Of a stretch of DNA of 64,000 nt, positions 7,832-16,528 are shown in pieces. Numbering within the stretch: position 1 is the first letter of the stretch; each line of letters opens with the position of its first letter. Both the position numbers and the translations under genes were made by a program. The notes under the pieces are model-generated. The model was given only the letters and a program-made list of their open reading frames with translations, was not told where the DNA came from and ran no database searches. This stretch comes from Devosia nanyangense (lineage in GTDB: Bacteria; Pseudomonadota; Alphaproteobacteria; Rhizobiales; Devosiaceae), in the NCBI GenBank assembly GCA_016213505.1, contig JACRAF010000030.1, positions 1 to 64,000 of the forward strand, in the 5' to 3' direction.

Positions 7832-8925
7832 TGTCCGAGGCACAGCCTATCCGTCCACGCGCGGAGCAGCGTTACGCTACCGAGCTATCGATGCTGGCCG
7901 CGAACGATCATTTCCCGAGGCCGGGGGGATGGCGGCTGTCACCACGCGCGGTGCGGCGATTCCTGCTTGGCGATCCCAAGAGCGGCATCTCGCGCAAGTT
8001 CTACGGCGACGATCCGTTGGTTGACCGTGCGGTCGTTAGCCTAATGAGCCAACAAGGTCTGATGCTCGTGGGTGAACCGGGCACGGCCAAGTCCTTGCTC
8101 TCCGAGCTGCTCAGCGCCGCGATCTGTGGCACGTCGGCGCTCGTGGTTCAGGGGTCGGCTGGGACCACAGAGGACCACATCCGCTATGGCTGGAACTATG
8201 CGCTACTCTTGGCGGAGGGGCCGAGCGAGCGCGCATTGGTGCCTTCGCCGGTACTGAACGCGATGCGCAGCGGTCGAGTCGTCCGCTTCGAGGAGATCAC
8301 CCGGTGCCCGCCCGAGGTGCAGGACGCGCTGATCTCGATCCTGTCGGAAAAGGCGCTCGCGCTTCCGGAGCTTGGTCCGGACGCGGTCGCCAGCGCTGTG
8401 CCGGGTTTCAACGTGATCGCCACCGCCAACCTGCGTGATCGCGGGGTCCACGAGATGTCGAGCGCGCTCAAGCGGCGCTTCAACTTCGAGACTGTGCATC
8501 CCATCGCAGATCCGGAGTTCGAGCGAGAGCTGGTGCTGAGGCAGCTCGCGGAACGGTTGGGGCCAGCGGGAGTGACGGTCTCCGGTGAACGGGACGTCGC
8601 CGAAGTGCTGGTCCGGATCTTTCAGGATCTGCGTACTGGCCGCACCGCCGAGGGAGCGAGCCTCAACCGGCCGGATGCCGTCATGTCGACCGCTGAAGCG
8701 GTCAACGTGCTTCACGCGGCGGCACTGGAAGCTGTCTATCTCGACGACGGCAAACTCTCGGCCGCGCATGTCGCCCGGCAGATTCAGGGCGTGGTGCTCA
8801 AGGATTCGCCGGAGGACAGCAAACGTCTGCGAGCCTACGTGGATCATATCGTCAAGGAGCGCGCCGGGCGCTCGGTGGTGTGGAAGGATTTCTACCAGGC
8901 TGCCCGGTCCCTGAAGTTCGGTTGA
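7831..8925 (+). CDS. yehL: MoxR-family AAA+ ATPase, YehL-like
   Basis: I chose ATG 7831, which overlaps the upstream stop (TGATG) and has AAGAAGG ten bases before it; an in-frame ATG at 7807 lies inside the upstream gene. The 364-residue product (E. coli YehL is about 362) has Walker A GEPGTAKS at 81-88, Walker B VVRFEEI at 150-156 with the catalytic acidic pair, and sensor 1 ATAN at 197-200. This is the MoxR branch of AAA+ ATPases, which form hexameric rings and remodel protein complexes together with VWA proteins. The VWA partner is two genes downstream. All ATPase motifs appear intact, so the system could be active. Confidence 0.92.
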   Translation: MSEAQPIRPRAEQRYATELSMLAANDHFPRPGGWRLSPRAVRRFLLGDPKSGISRKFYGDDPLVDRAVVSLMSQQGLMLVGEPGTAKSLLSELLSAAICGTSALVVQGSAGTTEDHIRYGWNYALLLAEGPSERALVPSPVLNAMRSGRVVRFEEITRCPPEVQDALISILSEKALALPELGPDAVASAVPGFNVIATANLRDRGVHEMSSALKRRFNFETVHPIADPEFERELVLRQLAERLGPAGVTVSGERDVAEVLVRIFQDLRTGRTAEGASLNRPDAVMSTAEAVNVLHAAALEAVYLDDGKLSAAHVARQIQGVVLKDSPEDSKRLRAYVDHIVKERAGRSVVWKDFYQAARSLKFG

Positions 8926-8930
8926 CTGGC

Positions 8931-11285
8931 ATGGAAAACGTCCCGCTTCATGATGCGGCGCGCGGGCTGTGGGTGGTGCCGATCCGTCACCATAGTCCCG
9001 CCTGTGCGGCCCAACTCGAGCGGCTGATCGCGGCGGTGAAGCCTGCAGGGATCCTGGTCGAGGGGCCCTGTGACTTCGATCCATTGATCGAGCAGTTGTG
9101 CGATCCGCGCACTCGCGCGCCGGTTGCCATCGTCTCGTTGCGCGAGTTGGCGGGAGGCCAAGCGACACGTCGTGCGGCCAGCTATTTTCCCTTCTGCGAG
9201 CATAGCCCCGAACTTGTCGCGTTGCAGGCGGCTGCGGTACGAGGCGTGCCTGCCCGGTTCATCGATCTACCGTCAACGTCGCGCGAGATGATGTTCGACG
9301 AGGCGGGTAAGCCAGCGCGTTCTCTGCTCGGCGACGAACGCTCCTTCGATGTCGGCGACTACGTTGCGGCGCTCGCGCGTGAGTTGGGTTGCCGCGACGG
9401 CAACGAAGTGTGGGACACGCTCTTCGAGGCGCGGATCGCCGACGACAGGTGGCAAGGTTTCTTCACGGATGTCGGTCGCTATTGTGCCTGCATCCGCGCC
9501 GCCACGGAGCCGGCACGGTTGGAGCAGGATGGCACGCTTGCTCGCGAAGCACAGATGCGCGCGATCCTGGCCGAGGTGCGCGGCTCCGTCTCTGGTCCAA
9601 TCATTGCGGTGGTCGGCGGCTTCCATGCTGCGGCGGTGTTTGAGCCAACTGTCTCGAAAGCAGCCGGTGCCAAGGTTGGGGCCGGGCGCCCGTACTTGAT
9701 GCGCTACGGAATGCGGCAGCTCGACGCGTTGAGCGGGTACGGTGCGGGCTTGCCTCTTCCGGGCTTCTATGACCGCCTGTGGCGAACGCGGGCAGATGGC
9801 GGCAAGGATCTGGCGCTTACGCTGATCACAGGTTTCGCAGAACATCTTCGGTCCATCGGCGGGATCGAGGCTCCGTCCTTTCCGGTGATCGCCAACGCGG
9901 TAGAGCAGGCCCAGCGACTGGCCGCGCTGAGGGGTCGCCCATTCCCGGCCCGCGATGACATTGTCGACGCTATCCGCTCCAGCTTCATCAAGGACGAAAT
10001 CCCGGTCGAGCAGATACCCCTGCTCAACGAACTGCGCTCTTGGCTGATCGGCACCGCGATTGGCGACGTGCCGCCGTCCGCGGGATCGCCGCCACTGGTG
10101 GAGGCGGTCCGCACGCAGGCCCTATCTCTGGGTTTCACCGTAGCCGATGGGGAGCGCCGGAACCGCGAGCTCGATATCTATCGCAAGCCGCGGCATCGCG
10201 AAGCGAGCCGCTTCTGTCATGCCATGGCGCTGATCGATGCCCAGTTCGGACAACGGACGGCCGGCCCTGACTTCCGCAATGACGTCTCGCTCGACCGACT
10301 GCTCGAAGTCTGGTCGATCTGTTGGTCGCCCCTTGTTGAAGTGCGATTGATCGAGCTATCCGAGGCAGCCGATACATTAGCGGAAGCTTTGGCCTTCCTG
10401 GTCGCGCAGAAGCTTGCGGCCCTTTCCGAGCAGGGCAAGGGCCGGAGCGCACTGGCCGCCATCGACCTCTTTTCGGCGGCTTGCCGCGCCGGTGTGGGCT
10501 CGGCCGCCAGCTCCATCCTCGCGCTGGTCGAGACACAGATCATCGAAGACCCCCAACTCGTATCGGTAGTGGCCGCGCTCACTGACCTGGTGTTGCTTCG
10601 CCGCGGGCGAGACATACTAGGGATTGCCGAGGTCGGTCCGATCGACCACTTGATTGGCGCTGCATGGCGTCGCGTGCTGCTCTTGCTTCCTGGCTTGGCA
10701 GAGTGCGGCGAGGAGCAAATCCGGGAGAGCGTGAGTGCGTTGGCGGATCTGCGTGGATTGATCGAGCTAGCCCGATCGTCCGAAGCGCCGATGGAGATCA
10801 ACCTCTTCGACGAAGCACTCGCCCGACTGCGGGGGGAGCCATTGACCCCGATGCTTGCGGGTGCCGTGACCGCATTTGCGCTGATAGATGGCCAGGGCGA
10901 TGCGGTAGTGTTAGGGGAGCGGCTGCGCGGAGAGTTGGCGAGCGGTTATGTTGACCCGGGTCGGCGGCTGGCATTCCTGAGCGGAGTAATTGCCATTGCG
11001 CGCGAACTACTTTGGACAGTTCCAGAGATCATCGCGGCGCTTCATGATGTCGTCGCTCGAGCCGATGAGACGGCGTTCTATACGTTGGTGCCACACCTCC
11101 GCCTTGCTCTGATGCCTCTTGACCCGCGGGAGGTCGACCGGCTCGCGGAGGAGGTCGCAACACGCGTCGGCGGGCGTCCTGACCAGCTCGCAACGCACAT
11201 CGAGATATCAGAGTCCGAACTCGCAAATAACCTCAGGCTCGATCGTCAGCTGGCCGACGTGATGGCCCGGGACGGAGTGACATGA
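8931..11285 (+). CDS. yehM: DUF5682 protein, YehM-like
   Basis: ATG 8931 lies 5 bases after the MoxR stop and gives 784 residues (E. coli YehM about 759). The N terminus carries the hallmark VVPIRHHSPACAAQL, then ILVEGPCDFDPLI and FPFCEHSPELVALQ. These conserved His, Glu and Asp residues are typical of DUF5682 and could form an active or metal site, though this is unproven. The remaining region is helical with no membrane segment. It sits between the MoxR ATPase and the VWA protein and overlaps the latter by ATGA at 11282-11285, implying fixed stoichiometry. Function is unknown; by context it is an effector or adaptor of the MoxR-VWA machine. Confidence 0.85.
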   Translation: MENVPLHDAARGLWVVPIRHHSPACAAQLERLIAAVKPAGILVEGPCDFDPLIEQLCDPRTRAPVAIVSLRELAGGQATRRAASYFPFCEHSPELVALQAAAVRGVPARFIDLPSTSREMMFDEAGKPARSLLGDERSFDVGDYVAALARELGCRDGNEVWDTLFEARIADDRWQGFFTDVGRYCACIRAATEPARLEQDGTLAREAQMRAILAEVRGSVSGPIIAVVGGFHAAAVFEPTVSKAAGAKVGAGRPYLMRYGMRQLDALSGYGAGLPLPGFYDRLWRTRADGGKDLALTLITGFAEHLRSIGGIEAPSFPVIANAVEQAQRLAALRGRPFPARDDIVDAIRSSFIKDEIPVEQIPLLNELRSWLIGTAIGDVPPSAGSPPLVEAVRTQALSLGFTVADGERRNRELDIYRKPRHREASRFCHAMALIDAQFGQRTAGPDFRNDVSLDRLLEVWSICWSPLVEVRLIELSEAADTLAEALAFLVAQKLAALSEQGKGRSALAAIDLFSAACRAGVGSAASSILALVETQIIEDPQLVSVVAALTDLVLLRRGRDILGIAEVGPIDHLIGAAWRRVLLLLPGLAECGEEQIRESVSALADLRGLIELARSSEAPMEINLFDEALARLRGEPLTPMLAGAVTAFALIDGQGDAVVLGERLRGELASGYVDPGRRLAFLSGVIAIARELLWTVPEIIAALHDVVARADETAFYTLVPHLRLALMPLDPREVDRLAEEVATRVGGRPDQLATHIEISESELANNLRLDRQLADVMARDGVT

Positions 11286-12418
11286 GCGACCCTGTCCTGC
11301 TGCGCAGATGGCGCCTCGCACTCGGGCGCTACGCGGAACGGTCACTTCCCGCCGAAGGGATGAGCGGCGCGGAGCAACGTGCCGACCGTGCGCTTGACTA
11401 TCTCTATGCCCGCGGGATGGAGCGGCGTGGTCTCCGGCGCGGCAAGGACGTGAGGGGACGCACGGGATCACTTGACCCGAGCCAGCTCACACCGCTCGGC
11501 TGGCTCGGCGAGCTACGTGACCTATTCCCGCAATCGGTATGCGAGACCGTACAGGCGCATGCGATCGACAACCTGGGCATGCGAGAGTTGCTATCCGACC
11601 CCGAGGTGCTCGACGCGTTGGAGCCCAACAAAGACCTGCTCAAATCTCTTATCGCATTCAAAGGCGCAGCCGATCCCGCGATGCGGGAGAAGATACGGGA
11701 AGTGACGCGCAAGATCGTTGAGGACATCGTTCGCAAGCTGCGTCCCCTCGTGGAGCCGGCACTGGCCGGACGCCCGAATCGCTTCCGGCGCAGCCAATTG
11801 AAATCGATGCAGAATTTCGACTGGCGCGCCACGATCCGCGACAACCTCAAGAACTGGGACGCGGAGCGCGGGGTGATCGTTGCCGATCGACTGCGCTTTT
11901 ATGGCCGCAGCCGGCGTCGGCTCCCCTGGACGATCGTACTGTGCGTCGACCAGTCGGGATCGATGTTGGCCTCGACCATCTATGCGGCAGTCATGGCCTC
12001 AATCCTAACCGCGCTGCCAGCGGTCGAGGTGAAGCTGATCGTCTTCGACACCTCCATCGTCGATCTCAGCAGCGAAGCGCACGATCCCGTTGAAGTGCTG
12101 ATGTCGGTTCAACTTGGCGGCGGAACGAATATCGCAGGAGCTATGGAGTATTGCGAGACGCTGATCACTCAACCGACCCGCACAGTATTCGTTCTGGTCA
12201 GTGACTTCGAAGAGGGAGGATCGGTGTCGCGGATGCTAGCGGCGGCGCGACGGATGGCGTCTGCCCGCGTGACGCTGTTGGGACTAGGCGCGCTAAGCGA
12301 TGACGCGGCTGCCGTATACGACCGGCGAATGGCCGAGCGGCTGGTCGCTAGCGGCATGCAGGTGGCCGCACTGACGCCCGACCGGTTCGCCGAGTGGATC
12401 GGGAGCGTGATCGCATGA
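11282..12418 (+). CDS. yehP: VWA-domain (CoxE-type) protein, YehP-like
   Basis: The 378-residue protein (E. coli YehP is also 378) has a helical N-terminal half and a C-terminal von Willebrand A domain. The metal-ion-dependent adhesion site is complete: DQSGS at 223-227, the threonine in GGGTNIAGA, and the aspartate of LVSDFEEGG. VWA proteins of this type bind a MoxR ATPase and recruit its client through the Mg2+ site. Both gene ends overlap neighbours by ATGA (11282-11285 and 12415-12418), the clearest translational coupling in the operon. It is expected to be cytosolic, since there is no signal peptide. Confidence 0.9.
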   Translation: MSDPVLLRRWRLALGRYAERSLPAEGMSGAEQRADRALDYLYARGMERRGLRRGKDVRGRTGSLDPSQLTPLGWLGELRDLFPQSVCETVQAHAIDNLGMRELLSDPEVLDALEPNKDLLKSLIAFKGAADPAMREKIREVTRKIVEDIVRKLRPLVEPALAGRPNRFRRSQLKSMQNFDWRATIRDNLKNWDAERGVIVADRLRFYGRSRRRLPWTIVLCVDQSGSMLASTIYAAVMASILTALPAVEVKLIVFDTSIVDLSSEAHDPVEVLMSVQLGGGTNIAGAMEYCETLITQPTRTVFVLVSDFEEGGSVSRMLAAARRMASARVTLLGLGALSDDAAAVYDRRMAERLVASGMQVAALTPDRFAEWIGSVIA

Positions 12419-14424
12419 TTGATGCCGTGCTCTGTGCGAGCCTGGCGGCATTCGACGACGCCACGCTCGCGACCCTCGCCACCCCCGGCTTGGTGCGACG
12501 CGCGCATCGTGATGTCGACGAGGGCAAGCTGCGACTTGTCTCAACCAGCGAAGGCAAGGCCACGGTTGAAGCGGACGGCCAACTGGTCATAATTGATACT
12601 CGCGGCCCTCGCGCCGCGGACTGCGACTGTGGGTCGGTCGCGGTCTGTCGGCATCGCATCGCCGCAGTGATGTTCCTGCGAAGTGTCGAGGACGCAGTAG
12701 CTGTTCAGGAAAATGCCGATGACGGGGCGGCGGAGATGGTCGCGGCGCTCGACGTAGCCGCCCTCGAGCGCTGGTCGGGCAAAGCCAATTGGCGCGTAGC
12801 GCTTGAGTTAATGACTGCGGCTACAGAGGTCGAGTCTTCGGCCAATACCATTATGGTCAGTTTCGGCGACCTTGAGGAGCCCATCCGCATTCTGCGCGGC
12901 CAGGGGTTTGATGGCATCGTCTCCAGGATAGCGAGGACCAGGGCCAAGGCGTACCACACGGCCGCGGTGCTCGTCGCGCGACGACATTTCGGCGTTGCAG
13001 TGCCCGATCCTACCGATGTTGTGAACGCGCTACCGGGGGCGATAGAAGTCGATCGGTTATTTCTCGACCGAGTCGCCGCGAGCCTAGGAGATGTGGCGAC
13101 GCTCGGTTTCAACCTAGCACCTCTCCCACTTGAGGAGTCGCTGTTCGAGCTGTCAGTCTCTTCTCGCGCCGACAGCCTTCCGCGCCTGGCAACGATGCTA
13201 CGGTCGATCGCAGCGCAGGTGCGGCTGCGGCGAGAACGGATGCTGAGTTATGACCCTGACCAAATGTTGGAGTTAGCTGCCAGAAGTCTCGCGCTGACGC
13301 GCTCGCTGGTGGGCGGCGACCCCGAGCGGCTGGCAAACCTCGCAGGCAAGGTAAGGCGCGACTTCGCGTCCACCGCGCCGCTCAGCCTAGTCGGCTGCGG
13401 TGGAGAGCGCTGGAGCTCCAGAACGGGCGCCCGCGGTGTAACGGCGTGGTTCATGGAGGCGGACACAGGGGCGTGGCTTTCGACCACATTGGCGCGCGGT
13501 GCCGGTCAGGATCCCTCCTTCAGGCCCGCCGACGCCTGGCGGACGCAACCCATTTGGCAGGCTGAACCGCTGGCCGTGCTGGCACATGCCCGGATCGAAC
13601 TTGAGGGCGCTCGCCGCTCGGCCGACGATAGGCTTTCGGCTCCCGCGGAGGCACAGGCGTCAATCACCGCACGCAGCGTCCGGCCCGATCCCGCTTGGCC
13701 CGGTGTGGTGCAGAATTGGCGGCAGTTGCGTGCCACTTGGCTGAAGCAGATTGGTCTGGGTCTTGATGCGACCGAGGTCCCTGCCGCCTGCCTGGTGGCC
13801 CCAACGGCGATTGCGCTGCCTTTCTTCGATGATCTCGCGCAGCAGATCGTCTGGCCGGTGCGCGATGCCGCCGGCGAATGGCTCGCGCTGACCCTCGATC
13901 ATGATGAGTCGGCCAATGCTGCGATCGATGCCCTGGAGGCCAATGCTCGCAGCGACTGGAAGGGCATGGTGCTTGTCCGATTGACGCGCATCGGCGACAC
14001 TTTGGAAGCGCGGCCGATTACGATCTTTGGTGCTGGCAAAGCTATCGACCTTACCTTCTGGCAACGCTACGAACCCGCGACGCACGGCCAGGAGGGTGGC
14101 GTTGTGCAGAACTGGCTGGCCCGCCTTCGGGGAACTGGTGGCCGCCGATTTATGCGGTCTCCACGCGGGGGTACCCATGCAGTGTTGTCTGCAGCATGGC
14201 GTCAGCTTCTCGACCGTGCGGAAACTGGCCCGGCTTTTGGGCAGTCTCTGCATGGCGGTGCGGGCAGCTCGATCGCCGTGCACGCTAATCGGCTCGATAG
14301 CTATGGCTTGCCAACGCTTGCTGGGCTGATGCGCCAGAGTGGAAGTGCCGCAGGCTTGCTTGCTGCCGCCTATGGCTTACTGGTGGCTCGGCAGCAGCGG
14401 TGTGAAGTGTCGCTGTTGCTATAG
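12415..14424 (+). CDS. yehQ: SWIM zinc-finger protein, YehQ-like
   Basis: ATG 12415 overlaps the VWA stop and gives 669 residues, near the size of the E. coli YehQ reading frame. The SWIM motif CxCx5CxH is at Cys70, Cys72, Cys78 and His80 (DCDCGSVAVCRHRIA); such fingers bind DNA or protein. The rest is long and contains no other domain I recognise. As the last gene of the DUF4132-MoxR-DUF5682-VWA-SWIM operon it completes the full five-gene set, here without internal stops. It ends 87 bases before the junction repeat closing module II, so the operon fills the whole module. Confidence 0.87.
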   Translation: MIDAVLCASLAAFDDATLATLATPGLVRRAHRDVDEGKLRLVSTSEGKATVEADGQLVIIDTRGPRAADCDCGSVAVCRHRIAAVMFLRSVEDAVAVQENADDGAAEMVAALDVAALERWSGKANWRVALELMTAATEVESSANTIMVSFGDLEEPIRILRGQGFDGIVSRIARTRAKAYHTAAVLVARRHFGVAVPDPTDVVNALPGAIEVDRLFLDRVAASLGDVATLGFNLAPLPLEESLFELSVSSRADSLPRLATMLRSIAAQVRLRRERMLSYDPDQMLELAARSLALTRSLVGGDPERLANLAGKVRRDFASTAPLSLVGCGGERWSSRTGARGVTAWFMEADTGAWLSTTLARGAGQDPSFRPADAWRTQPIWQAEPLAVLAHARIELEGARRSADDRLSAPAEAQASITARSVRPDPAWPGVVQNWRQLRATWLKQIGLGLDATEVPAACLVAPTAIALPFFDDLAQQIVWPVRDAAGEWLALTLDHDESANAAIDALEANARSDWKGMVLVRLTRIGDTLEARPITIFGAGKAIDLTFWQRYEPATHGQEGGVVQNWLARLRGTGGRRFMRSPRGGTHAVLSAAWRQLLDRAETGPAFGQSLHGGAGSSIAVHANRLDSYGLPTLAGLMRQSGSAAGLLAAAYGLLVARQQRCEVSLLL

Positions 14425-14802
14425 ACGCTCTACTGGCGAACGAGAGCGCATTGAGTCTCCTGTTTTTGGTGCAAAGCGGACACCGTGAGGATCTCTCCGC
14501 TCCTCTGGTCGGGGTTTCATTTTGGGTTTCAAATTCGTGCGATTGAATGCGACTGTCTGAAACGGCCTACGACACTCGTGGAGTGAATATTCAAATAGAA
14601 CCAATGCCTTGCGATGCAATTTGCAACGACACGAAACGGCCCGCTCTAGAACGAAGTCCTATTGCAAATCCGAAGGTCGCCGGGCTCTCCCATCAGCATA
14701 GCAAACACCTATTCCCTTTGTCAGGGTATGACTTGGCACGGAATGGGAAGCCTTGCGCACGGTCGAGTTGGCATCGTCGATGGTCGGGCCCGATCTCCGG
14801 TA
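14425..14802. other. Gene-free junction between modules II and III
   Basis: There is no gene here. The segment is mostly junction repeat copy 2 (14511-14746). 14425-14510 follows the SWIM-protein stop without a strong hairpin, and 14747-14802 leads into the 3' end of the minus-strand 2TM gene. The base composition is visibly more AT-rich than the surrounding core genes. Confidence 0.5.
14511..14746 (+). repeat. Island junction repeat, copy 2 (internal att-like site)
   Basis: It begins GGGGTTTCATTTTGGGTTTC, nearly the same as copy 3 (22699), and carries GTGCGATTGAATGCGAC, TCTAGAACGAAGTCCTATTG and the att-like core ATTGCAAATCCG (14661-14672; one base differs from tRNA-Phe). After the core it matches copy 1 at TCAGGGTATGACTTGGCACG. 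It therefore shares its left part with copy 3 and its right part with copy 1, as expected for a boundary between two modules. Confidence 0.78.
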
Positions 14803-15003
14803 TCAGCCCCCCTTCTCGACACCGGGGCCAAGCACGAACCACCAGTGGGCGACGAGACCAATACCCCATCCGAGGAGCGGCCAGACGACCCAATAGGGTG
14901 GCCCGAGGTATAGGTTGATTGCCGCCATCACCGTTATGCTGACGATGAAGACAAAGGCGTGGATGTTGAACCCACGCCGTCGGCTGAAACTTGCTTGCAT
15001 CAT
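14803..15003 (-). CDS. 2TM-domain small membrane protein
   Basis: The 66-residue product contains two membrane helices, residues about 13-33 and 37-58, joined by YLGPPYWVVWPLLGWGIGL. This Trp- and Gly-rich turn is the hallmark of the short bacterial 2TM domain. An N-terminal basic stretch (FSRRRGF) is likely cytosolic. GGAGGG stands 6 bases before the start, which supports the ATG at 15003 (a second Met follows directly). The gene is divergent from the MFS transporter gene at 15180. Function is unknown; isolated 2TM proteins of this kind often accompany regulators. It is the first gene of module III. Confidence 0.75.
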   Translation of the reverse strand: MMQASFSRRRGFNIHAFVFIVSITVMAAINLYLGPPYWVVWPLLGWGIGLVAHWWFVLGPGVEKGG

Positions 15004-15179
15004 GGCGCCCTCCGAGGGATTACTTCAGTGACCGACGCCGAAGCGTGAAGGCAGCAAAGGGGCCACCGCAGCCACGATCCCAGCCTTGGCAGATGTGTCG
15101 GCACGGTTCTTTCGCGGTCTTGCGATCTATTTGCCACCGGTTGCTTTTGCGCGAGCCTGAGGGCAGCAGAGGGCAAACC

Positions 15180-16517
15180 ATGGGAGACGAAATAGTCGAC
15201 GATGACAGGATCAATGTCGCGCCGCGCATTTCTGCGGCTACGGGTTGGTACGCCGTCATCGTGCTCTGCCTCGCATTGCTGATCTCCTTCACCGACCGGC
15301 TGATCATCAATCTGGTGGTCGATCCGATCCGCGCGACGCTGACGCTGACGGACTTCGAGATCAGCCTGCTGCAGGGCGCCGGATTTGCCGTCATCTTTGC
15401 TCTGGCGGGCGTGCCATGCGGCCGGCTCGCCGATGCTGCCAACCGTCGCAATGTGATCATGGCCGGCATCACGCTCTGGTCTGCCGCGACGATCGCTTGC
15501 GGGCTGGCCGCCGACTTCTGGGGCTTCTTTGGCGCGCGGGTAGCAGTGGGTCTTGGTGAGGCGGCGCTGATCCCAGCCGCTTCGTCGCTCATCATCGACT
15601 GCTTCTCGCCCCGCCGACGCGGCATTGCCCTCGGCCTGTTCTCGCTCGGCGCGACGTTCGGCACCGGCACCGCACTGTTCCTAGGCGGGGTGGTATTGGC
15701 CTGGAGCTCGGCCGGGATGCTGGAGCCGATCCCGCTGATCGGACCGCTGGCGCCGTGGCGACAGCTGTTCGTCCTGGTGGGCGTGCCGGGCCTGTTGCTG
15801 TTGCCCCTGCTTCTGTTTGTCCGCGAGCCGCAGCGCCGGCACAGCTCAGGTCTGCTCCCGCTTGCGGCCGTGCTCCGCCAACTGATTGTCGACAACGGCG
15901 CGGTGCTCAGGGTGTGCCTGGTCAAAGGGGCGCTGGGCATTGGCGACTACGCGCTAATCTCCTGGCTGCCGACGTTGCTGCAGCGCAGTTACGGCATGAC
16001 CCCGCTCGACGCGGGCGGCCTGGTCGCGCTGTCGATCACCACCAGCGGGGTCGTCGCATCGCTTGCCGGTGGCGCATTCTCGGATTTGGTCGTGCGGCGG
16101 TGGGGCGTGCCCAGCCGCATTGTGCTGCTGCTCGGTTGTTACATGCTGACAATCGTCGGGGCTTCGTCGACGTTCTTCGCTGCCACTGGCCAGCAGGCGG
16201 CATTGGCCTTTGCCGTCTGGGCCCTCGGCTCGATCAGCGGCTACGTGATCGGGCACGTCGTCATGCAGGAGAGCGTTCCGAACGAGATGCGCGCCACGAC
16301 GATCGCGCTGTCCTTGACCATCACTGCGTTGCTCGGTATCGGGTTCGGGCCCTCGCTGGTGCCGCTCGTGGCCGAACATGCCTTTGATGGCAAGGGCGGC
16401 CTGCAACCCGCCATGGCCACGGTGAGCTTAGGGGCAGCTCTGCTCGCCTTTGTGGTGATCTGGCCGCCAATCCGGAAAGGCTTGGCGGCGTTGCGGAACG
16501 GGCGACCCGCCCCTTGA
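15180..16517 (+). CDS. MFS transporter, spinster-like
   Basis: I chose ATG 15180 with AGAGGG upstream; an open frame extends further back but has no family-like sequence. The 445-residue protein has 12 predicted membrane helices. The first helix ends ISFTDRLIINLVVDP, resembling the FxDRxxxNxxxxPI pattern of spinster-type permeases, and the loop 2-3 motif is GRLADAANRRNV. The substrate cannot be told from sequence; members export lipids, organic acids or aromatic compounds. It is convergent with the large regulator gene (16529) and separated by only 11 bases. It belongs to the accessory module III. Confidence 0.82.
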   Translation: MGDEIVDDDRINVAPRISAATGWYAVIVLCLALLISFTDRLIINLVVDPIRATLTLTDFEISLLQGAGFAVIFALAGVPCGRLADAANRRNVIMAGITLWSAATIACGLAADFWGFFGARVAVGLGEAALIPAASSLIIDCFSPRRRGIALGLFSLGATFGTGTALFLGGVVLAWSSAGMLEPIPLIGPLAPWRQLFVLVGVPGLLLLPLLLFVREPQRRHSSGLLPLAAVLRQLIVDNGAVLRVCLVKGALGIGDYALISWLPTLLQRSYGMTPLDAGGLVALSITTSGVVASLAGGAFSDLVVRRWGVPSRIVLLLGCYMLTIVGASSTFFAATGQQAALAFAVWALGSISGYVIGHVVMQESVPNEMRATTIALSLTITALLGIGFGPSLVPLVAEHAFDGKGGLQPAMATVSLGAALLAFVVIWPPIRKGLAALRNGRPAP

Positions 16518-16528
16518 CCCCCGCAAGA

